Shown in pieces: positions 55,849-64,000 of a stretch of 64,000 bases of DNA. The notes below the pieces were generated by a model, which was given only the letters and a program-made list of their open reading frames with translations, made no database searches and had not been told where the DNA came from. This DNA comes from Argentina anserina (taxonomy: Eukaryota; Streptophyta; Magnoliopsida; Rosales; Rosaceae), in NCBI RefSeq assembly GCF_933775445.1, contig NC_065877.1, forward strand, positions 26,474,001-26,538,000. The letters run 5' to 3'. Numbering within the stretch: position 1 is the first letter of the stretch; the number at the start of each line of letters is the position of its first letter. A program made the position numbers and the translations under genes.

Positions 55849-57819
55849 CGATCAATGAAACTTTAAGGAAGATGACGTGTGGTACTATTGACATGACACA
55901 AACAATTAATTAACTTGGTATATAGAAATCGAGCACCACCATCTTTGGTGAGGATGGTCATGGTTAGTAGATTTGCATTCATAACCTGAAAAGATTTACC
56001 TCGGCAACTTGAGTTTCAAGAGCACAATTGCTCAATATGGCCGTTACCGGTTTCGTGCATACGGATTCCCATATATGTTTCTTCAGGGTGGGAATTGGCG
56101 GATCCGAGATCTGAAATTTTAAGTTTGGTTGGAAATGATGTCGACAATTTTCACGTACGTACCTATGCATGGCTAAGCCGTTCCAACTCAACAGACCAAC
56201 TACTCGATGATGACCCTTAATTAATTGAACGAAACTATCATAGGAAAATTGCCTGATACTTTTAACGTGATAATAATATACAAGTTGCAACAAAGCTCTG
56301 ATCTGTTCCCCCTTGTAACCAAAAAAAAACTCTGATCTGTAGAAATATGCACAAAAGCCCTGATATGTAGAAGAAATAACTTAAAAGTCCTGTGGCATGG
56401 ACTCAGTATGCACTGCCAGAGTGTCAGACTAAGATATTGGGGAAAATTGAAAGTGCCTAATTACTATTATATAGATGTCAATCAGCGGGGAAGCCCCGTA
56501 ATCAACAACTAAAACCCTAACAACTAAAAATTTATTTCGTACACAATTCAAAACTCGTAAAAGTGATCGCGAATAGATTTTGCTATCAACTCGGCACACA
56601 ATTATTATGGCATTCACAACCTGTTCTGGCACATCTCTCATCTCTTCTACCCAGAAGTTCCACAAGCCCTCAACCCCCAAATTACTTCAAGTACATGATC
56701 TTGAGATTTGGGATATCATATAAAGTAAAATGTAACCGGATATACATAGGGTTAGTGACTTAGAGTTTGCCCATTTGTATATTTTTTGTATTTTGTTGTG
56801 CAATTTATGACACCTTGAGCTGACTAAATCAGTTCTTTTGCTGAATTATTTATTTGTTCCCATCGTCTTGTGACTCTTTTCTGTGAGTGTGCAAGTATTG
56901 TAATTTGACTGAAAATTCTAGCGTCTCCAATCGATTTGCAGACTCTAGATCAGGGTAGGCTTGATTATCATCGATCGATGACTAGATTTCTTATACGTAA
57001 CCCGTTGAACTAATCTATTGAATCCTGTGTCATGCCAGTTAGTGACAATGTTTAGGCTGATGGCTTAGGAAGCTCAGGATTGAGGACGAACAGAAGGGTC
57101 AACGAGGTTGAGTACGCGGTACCGCAGCAGGTAGACTTGGGATGTTGGATATACAAGCTCTTGTAATTTGTGTGATTTGTTTTAAAAGTGGTTGCGGATT
57201 TGGACCATCAGCTTACCTGCATAAAATAACCCTCCAAGCTATAGACGAACCTGTTTGACAAAAACTTGGCCTCAGGAACTTAAATAGTCGAGAGGCATTG
57301 CAATCACTTGCCTCGAAAGCTTAAGCTGTCGAGAGGTGACAGAGATCCGAAGACTTCATACATGCAATCAGCTCAACTCTAAGATACCAAGTTGGATTTT
57401 GATGGTTTATCACAAGTGAAGAATCAAAGGATTCAGAGACTTCAGTCCTCATCCAACAACATAATATGTTTCAAGCTCAATGAACTAAAATAAACTTCCA
57501 ACGTACACAGTTCCATCCGACGTAACAATGATAACAAGAAGTACTGATAAAAGGATTTGTTCTTTCCAATAATCAGGTTCAAGTTTACCATATTTAGTAG
57601 GGTGGGTTCGGTACAATACTGATTTGTTTTTGCCTATATCATCTACCAACCAATTCTAATTGGTAAAGAGAAAATTGTTACTATTACTAACACTGGCTTC
57701 TCAGTATACTAAGATTTTCGGTTGATACGGTTGGTAATATAATTTAGGGTCAATTATGTGAAAAACCCATACCAATTTTTCGCTGAAAAAAAAATTCCTT
57801 GTGATTTTCAAAATACAGA
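55849..57819. other. Intergenic, with a short APM1-like scrap
   Basis: No gene. Bases about 55927-55985 resemble exon 18 of the APM1 gene and its intron border (shared ATCTTTGGTGAGGAT/ATATTTGGTGAGGAT and GCATTCATAACC blocks). The rest is AT-rich spacer. Confidence 0.4.
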
Positions 57820-58318
57820 TGTTGGCATAGGCTTATGCCCGCCATAATCAGCACAACTATCAGCGCATTAAGGCTAATATATAGCACAGTCTTACAATAC
57901 TGACAGCGAGTCAGCCGCACTAGCTACGCAATGGGCCTCCCCGCGGTCCAAACTGACTACGGACGCGCCCTCACGCGCATCTCAAAGAAGACTCCAGAGA
58001 ACACCTTAATTGGACCTCGTCCCACACCGAGAGATAGGTAAACGATCTACCTCAACTCAACAATAAAAGGTCAAACTCTTGACCTCATAAGGAAGGTACA
58101 TTAAATCCCATACTGTAACTCTGCATAAATTACCATCATCCTAACTTAAGCGTCGGAGAGTTGAAGACCACGCCGCCGTGGTCTTTACTTTGACGACGTG
58201 TGCCACTTGTGACAGGGAAAATACCAGGAGTACGGCGTAGCTCATCCACAAGGAATACGGCGTAGCTCATCCACAAAGAATACGGCGTACTAAACCGAGT
58301 GTTATCACAACATTAACA
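57820..58318. mobile_element. Solo LTR, 499 bp, TSD ACAGA
   Basis: Starts TGTTGGCATAGGC and ends ACATTAACA, flanked by the duplication ACAGA (57815-57819 and 58319-58323). It is GC-richer than its surroundings, includes a CTTAAGCGTCGGAGAG block typical of plant LTRs, and ends with two to three copies of a ~29-bp unit containing TACGGCGTAGCTCATCCAC (58231-58290). No internal sequence is attached. Confidence 0.8.
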
Positions 58319-58323
58319 ACAGA

Positions 58324-58823
58324 CAAGTTCATACAAAATTTATATTAGATGTTCATTCAACTGACTCTAAATCTCTATTGAAATATTACAAACCCAAAAA
58401 AAAGACATTAAATTTTAAATGGAAATCGGCAATATCAATCTATTGGTATTAATGAAGAGTTGGGATTACCTATTGGTATTAAACCTATAAAAATGAATGG
58501 GTAAGATTGATATAATAATAATAATAGTTTAAGAATATAAAAATTTGGTATGGTAATATCAAATTTTATCAAAATTATTACCATTATCATGCCAACTTCC
58601 ATATATTTATTCGGTATTACTGTACCAACACTTTGGTAGCTAAGATATTGATAACTAACAATATTTGGTTCGGTTGGTAGGTGTTTGTTTGGCACAATAT
58701 TGCCAGCCCTAAATTATTTAGACCCCCAAATGCAGGTGATGCTTTAGCAGCTTATCAATAGTTCAAAACACATGTTCACAAGCGCAATATTCAAGATCCA
58801 ATTATGCACACAACAAGCAGTAT
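58324..58823. other. Intergenic and 3' flank of APM1
   Basis: AT-rich; the last part is probably the 3' UTR of the minus-strand APM1 gene. No gene seen. Confidence 0.5.
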
Positions 58824-61800
58824 TCACCGCTTGCCTACCAACTGTGTGACTAGCTCTTGAAGAGATTGCTCCTGCCTGACGCTTTGAACCCACCTTGCCT
58901 TGATTCGGACTTGCTCAATGCTTTGCTTCAATATCATGGAAATCGAAGGATACACCCGGATTGCAAAGAATTGTTCAACCTCCTCAGCCTTTTCATTGCT
59001 ACAAAACTTTCAATGAAAGGAGTTTGTTAGTGACGCCAAATGGAATATTAAGCGGCAAAATTTTCTATGCTCTCGTAAGTAATCATACAGCTCTTGGACC
59101 TTCCAACATTTGAACGTATCATACTCTAATGCTTAAACTCAATTATCTAGCACCGCAAATGCAGACGTGATTCTGCTTACCGGTGTTACAATTTCTCTTA
59201 TGAAATGAGAGAGTAGCAATCCAGCACCATATTTGGTGAGGATCCGGTCCCAGTTATCCTGCATTCATAACCAGACAAATTTAAAACTCCAGAGACCAGA
59301 GTCCAGATTCCAGATTGTAAAAGGTGGCTTCTTAAAACCAGTTACAGAAAATGTGGTATTGAATGATGTAAATCATGTAATATATATCATCTGAAACATA
59401 TATTGAAGAAGTCATGTGCCCTGTACCTTCATCCAGTTCCATGCTGTTTCACGGCATTCTACGCTTATACCAGCGAGTCCATATACAATGTCCTGATCTC
59501 GAACCTGGAAAATTTACTGAGGTGAAACAGCTGTTACAGTGGCAAAGAAGGTGAAAGTGTATACCAAGTCGGTATACAAACAGATACCTCATCAGACAAG
59601 AAGAAGTTCAGAACTTCAACAACTGTTTCTGGGTCTGGTGATGATGCAAAATAACCTGTAAAGAAAATAAAATCAGAATTGTAAGTCACTTAAAATGACA
59701 GACAACCAGCAACATAGATTTGAAAATGCCAGAAAAATGCAATTCTATTCACTGTTGCACTCACGTAAAATTCTTTCCTTTTCTTGCACTGTACCAGCTT
59801 CTCTGTAAACATTTAATAGAGACTCAAAGCCATCCTTGTGCAAGCTGCTAGCATTCCTCATCACTGCAATGTAAGCAGCCTACAGGACAAGATTTGGATC
59901 ATCTATCAATTAACCTTTAAAATGCCAAAAAGAATGAAGAGGTGATATACATATTTCAATTTGCTTAATTACCGCTCTTGTATCTGCAGTAAGAAGCTGA
60001 GTATTTCTATCATTTAATAATTTCTGAAATCGTTCTAGTGCTTCATTTTGAGTTTTATCATGGCCAAATGTAACCAAGGCCTGCAAAACTTCTGCCCTCA
60101 AAAGTGTATTGAAGTGACTCTCTCCCGGTATTGGTTCCCAGCCTAATTTTCTGTGAAGATACAGTCAAACAGGTTTGAATTTGGTAGCATAAGAAGCTCA
60201 TCGGCCAATCCTCATTCAATTTAAACAAAGAGCGTATAGCCATAATAAAAGTGGGCTAGCAATGTTACTCTGCTGGAAACATGAGAAGATTGCTGAAAAT
60301 TTGCTTCAACTCATTCACAGAATCAGGGATGGCCTCGTGTGCTACTTTAATGACGTTATAACATACCTAGCGCACAGATAAAATAAGACATATACCATTA
60401 GAAGTTGGTGCAAGTGAACTGATAATTAATCACCCAGAAAAGACTTATACTTACGTCTATAAGCTTTGACAAGACAATATAATCAACTTCTTTTCTATAT
60501 GCACCCATCAACCTAAGCAAAGATGATAGTGACTGTTCACAAGCTTCGCAAAGGGCATGTGCATCATCCAGAATGCCTGCAATGATATGTGGAGTTAATA
60601 CTTATACAGAATCCTTATTTAATTATCATATATGCAATAAAATACAGTCAACAATGTAAGAACAGAATTAGTACACTAGAACCAAAATGCTTAACATACT
60701 AAAATATTGAAATTGGCCATTTCCTTTCTAATCAGCAAAAATCAATGTTCAGTGATTATCTGAATGAATGCAGCATACTTAATATAAGACAATCATCACT
60801 AGTGGATGTACATACCGAATTTGTCTGTTGCTTCCAACCTATTATGCTCGATAGCCTTCTTAAGTCGAGCTGCTAGCCTATCGTCATACTTAACTCTATA
60901 AAATCCACTCTGCTCGGCATTAACCTTGACCCAAAATTGTTCATCGCTTGTTTCCAAATTAGTAACGCATGAGTCAAGAAGATCTGATAAGTCCACTTCA
61001 CTGGACTTTTTTTCCAAAAGAAAATTCTTGCGTCTCTCATATGAACCAAGTGAAATAGTTATTGGAACAATCCATTTCCCATCAAGCAAACCTGCTGACA
61101 GAAACTGTGCCTGATAAACCAAAACTCTTGCATTAGAATTTCACAAATAATAAGATTGGCCGACAAAAGTGATCGATAATACCTGCTCAAATTCTAAAAT
61201 GTGATCCTTTGCTTTTACAGAGATCACAGGATATCCTTGTTTCTTAGTCCAATCATCCATCATTTCACTGATTTTGAGACCAGATTCCTCCGAAAGAACA
61301 CTCCATAAATCTTCTGTCTTTGCATTTTTCCAAGAATATTTTTGCATGTAGGAAGTTAACGATTTCTGATTTGATAACGAGGTGACAGGGTTAAAGTAAC
61401 GATTTCCATGTTTCTTATTCATTACAGATACAATACTGCAAACAAGAATGACTTCACAACAGGCTGGACAATTGGAAGAGCATAAGCTCCACCATGAAAG
61501 CATTCTACTACATAAGGACATTAATATTCTTGTACCTGGAATATGTCATCACCCAGATAAGCCTGGAGCATTCGTATAACAGCAGATCCCTTTTTATAGC
61601 TAATAGCATCGAATATTTCAATAACTGAACGTGCATGGTTTACCTCAACCTGATACAATGCTAAACAGCATTACCTAGATGATGGCTCGAAATTTTCTTT
61701 TCACAAGATCTCAAAATACCGTGAAAATTTTGAACCCTATATTTACATTAGCGTTTGATAGATACCTGAATTGGATGTGATTGTTCAAGGGCATCCATAA

Positions 61801-63804
61801 CTAAGCCACCATTAGTTTGTTGAAGAAATTGAGACCAAACTTTCCACTCAGGAAACAAAATATCAGTGACCATATAACTTATCTGCCAAAACAAGAACTC
61901 TCAAACAATAAAATTCAGAAAGAGGAAAAGAAACCAAGATAGAAGAAAGACAGGAAAAAAAAAAGACCAGAACATTGAAAGGTAAAGGGCTGAAGTCACA
62001 AAAGTACCCATGTCGCAAAACCCTCGTTAAGCCATAAATCAGACCACCATTCCATGGTTACCAGATTGCCAAACCATTGATGTGCTACTTCATGTGATAC
62101 AACAATCGCCATCTCGAAACATAAGAAAAGAGTAATCAGCGTATACTACATAAGAAAACTTGTACTAATGAAATGTAATTCATTGAGAGGAGAGATGGCA
62201 AAAGATAAACAAAGCTCAAATCTAGAGTCAGATATCAAACTCACTCTTTGCTTCCTTGCTGCTGTGGAGTGCAAAGGATCGAAAAGCAGTTCATTTTCAC
62301 GGTACGTGATCAAACCATAATTCTCCATGGCCCCACCAGAAAATTCAGGAACAGCAACCATATCAAGTTTGGGCAGTGAGTAAGGTGTTGAGAAGTATCT
62401 AGATGACATAATAGGTCAGAAAGAGTTTAATGCAGCATTGAACAGTGAAAAAAAATTTGCGCATCAGTCTGTATTTTTACTGAATTGAACAGAAACATTT
62501 GAGTGTGAAGGAAATTACTTTGCAAAAAGATCAAGGGACTTAACAGCAACATATAGAGCAAACTCCCCTTTATCACTCTTCCCAACAGGGCAATATGCAC
62601 AAACCTTTACCCCTGCGAACAAAGTATGCTTTAATTAAAAATCGATCAGTCAAACAATTGAACAAAGCTTAATTGCTATATGCATACCTTCAGCTGTTGT
62701 ATCTTCAATATGATCGAACATGCCAACAACAAAAGCCACCAAATAAGTTGACATGATTGGAGATTCCTCAAAATAAACAGTCTTAACATCTCCATCAAGC
62801 TTTTCATTTATAATTGGCATATTGGACAAAGCTGTCAGCTCTGATGGTACATCTAATGCTATCTTGAAGCTCGCCTGTCAAGAGATCAGTTGAAGCAGAG
62901 AAGAAAACCCAGATTTAGAAGAATTACCAAAGTGTTTTACATTATTATGCTTGTTTGATAGAATCTGGTAGAAAAAAGTGAACATATAATATTTTCAGAG
63001 CTTTTGGTCACATGATACTAGAGTTCAAACTTTTAATTTATGTATGAGATTTTTCAAACTTAAGTACCTTGAGAGCAGGTTCATCCCAACATGGAAAGCA
63101 TCGCCTTGCATCGACAGCTTCAAATTGAGTTGCAGCCATATTCTTTTTCTCTCCTCCATCCAAATAAGCACTGTGATATTTGTTGAATTAATGATATTAT
63201 TAGAAACCCAGTGTGTTAGCAAAGATGCTAACATGTATTTCATACTACCAAGTACTTGATAATTTTTTGACATATACCAATTCAGTGCTGCAATTCATAG
63301 TTTATCTAGGAATTAAATCGAGCTTTCTTACCATTTATATAACCCCACCAAGTGCGCATTAAGGACTGAAGAAAACTCAATCCCCAAGATTCCCTCATCA
63401 ATACCAAGTGCTTTATCAAACACCAGAAGAAGAAATTCATCCTCTCCATCCAAAACAACATCGCAGGGGTGGGACTTCTGCAAATTAAGAAATAAAAACT
63501 TCTTTTATTTAGTGAAGAACCAAATAAATCAAAAACTAATAAAAGAAAATCATATTGATTCAGAAGTCAGAACTATTACTTGGCCGTGAGAGTTGGTAAA
63601 CCAAACTTGATGAACATCAAGTTCAAGAGCGTTCAAGACAAGAATCTTGGTCTCTTCAACGATGCTAAGGTTGATCTGCACGGTGCCGGAGAAGGTGCAG
63701 GCAGAGAGATCAAGTTTGAGATGAAGATCATAGTGTTTTGGGACTGCAAAACCCGGTAGCCTTGCTTGGCCTTTGAATTGCTCTATGCTTTGCTTCTGTT
63801 CCAT
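58824..63804 (-). CDS. APM1: Aminopeptidase M1 (M1 zinc metallopeptidase)
   Basis: Zinc aminopeptidase that removes N-terminal residues from peptides; in Arabidopsis APM1 is linked to auxin transport and embryo/root growth (family knowledge). I derive 19 exons, all GT-AG and in frame: 63804-63580, 63477-63332, 63170-63068, 62874-62688, 62612-62519, 62398-62245, 62112-62008, 61882-61766, 61649-61536, 61365-61183, 61110-60816, 60576-60455, 60366-60269, 60150-59973, 59879-59765, 59655-59588, 59504-59427, 59258-59181 and 59006-58824. The product is 880 aa, about the length of Arabidopsis APM1. Start [20 protein letters not shown] fits the family. Motifs: [19 protein letters not shown] (exopeptidase motif, GAMEN at 274-278), HEVAH (310-314) with Glu 333 in [10 protein letters not shown], completing HExxH-x18-E, and YRVKYDD near residue 580. 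All catalytic residues are present. The last exon needs a GAAAG acceptor. Confidence 0.92.
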
Positions 63805-64000
63805 TTCTTGTGTGTAGCTGAAGCTATTACCCCACCAGTGAGCCGGAAATGTATTCTCTGATAATTATAGAAGAAAAAATTCGGCAAATGATTCTTTGCA
63901 AACCCAAAAGAAGACGGTGAGCTCACTTAGCTGATCTTTCAGTTTTGTGCCTGTGCGTAGAAAACTAAGATGACTGTGTGGGCTGTCTTAGGATGATGAC

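Overview
This 64 kb window is nuclear DNA of a flowering plant. The genes are intron-rich with GT-AG junctions, belong to plant families (clade A PP2C, APM1-type aminopeptidase, DUF4408/DUF761), and sit among LTR retrotransposons, solo LTRs, hAT and Mutator-like elements and a plastid DNA insertion. The LTR families remind me of Rosaceae, but that is a weak inference. Nothing prokaryotic or viral was seen.

Layout: 1-4000, a large LTR on the minus strand, cut by the window edge and apparently interrupted by an insertion with plastid-like DNA (about 2560-3800). 4203-6091, a solo LTR with target-site duplication (TSD) GTAAT. 6549-13295, a complete but coding-dead Ty1/copia element with TSD TTTGG. 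15240-18971, a HAB1-like ABA co-receptor phosphatase (plus) with a Mutator-type MITE in intron 1. 19747-22257, RNA polymerase I subunit RPA49/PAF53 (minus), divergent from a small L18a-like membrane protein gene (23849-25486, plus). 26262-29397, a degenerate hAT transposon with TSD ATTACATG. 31324-33051, an intronless DUF4408/DUF761 gene. 34866 to about 44300, a Tat-like Ty3/gypsy element without a 3' LTR, carrying a broken antisense coiled-coil ORF and a tandem repeat. 44618-45320, a dead DUF4408 paralogue, then a HOP/STI1 exon scrap. About 45540-47971, a second copy of the large LTR, inverted relative to the first. 48550-50307, a broken F-box/LRR/FBD-type gene. 51266-52958, a duplicated microprotein locus. 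52954-53801, 53873-55843 and 57820-58318, three more solo LTRs with TSDs. 58824-63804, a full APM1 gene (minus, 19 exons, 880 aa predicted).

The clearly intact genes (HAB1-like, RPA49, L18a-like, DUF4408, APM1, one microprotein) are housekeeping or signalling genes and do not form a pathway together. The rest records insertion, solo-LTR formation and gene-fragment decay. The least ordinary items are the antisense ORF of the gypsy element, whose start region recurs in a neighbouring ~117-bp tandem array, the copia element whose LTRs look young while its pol is heavily decayed, and the microprotein pair in which one copy has an early stop and an altered C terminus. Exon coordinates were derived by hand from splice consensus, reading frame and family homology; no alignments could be run.
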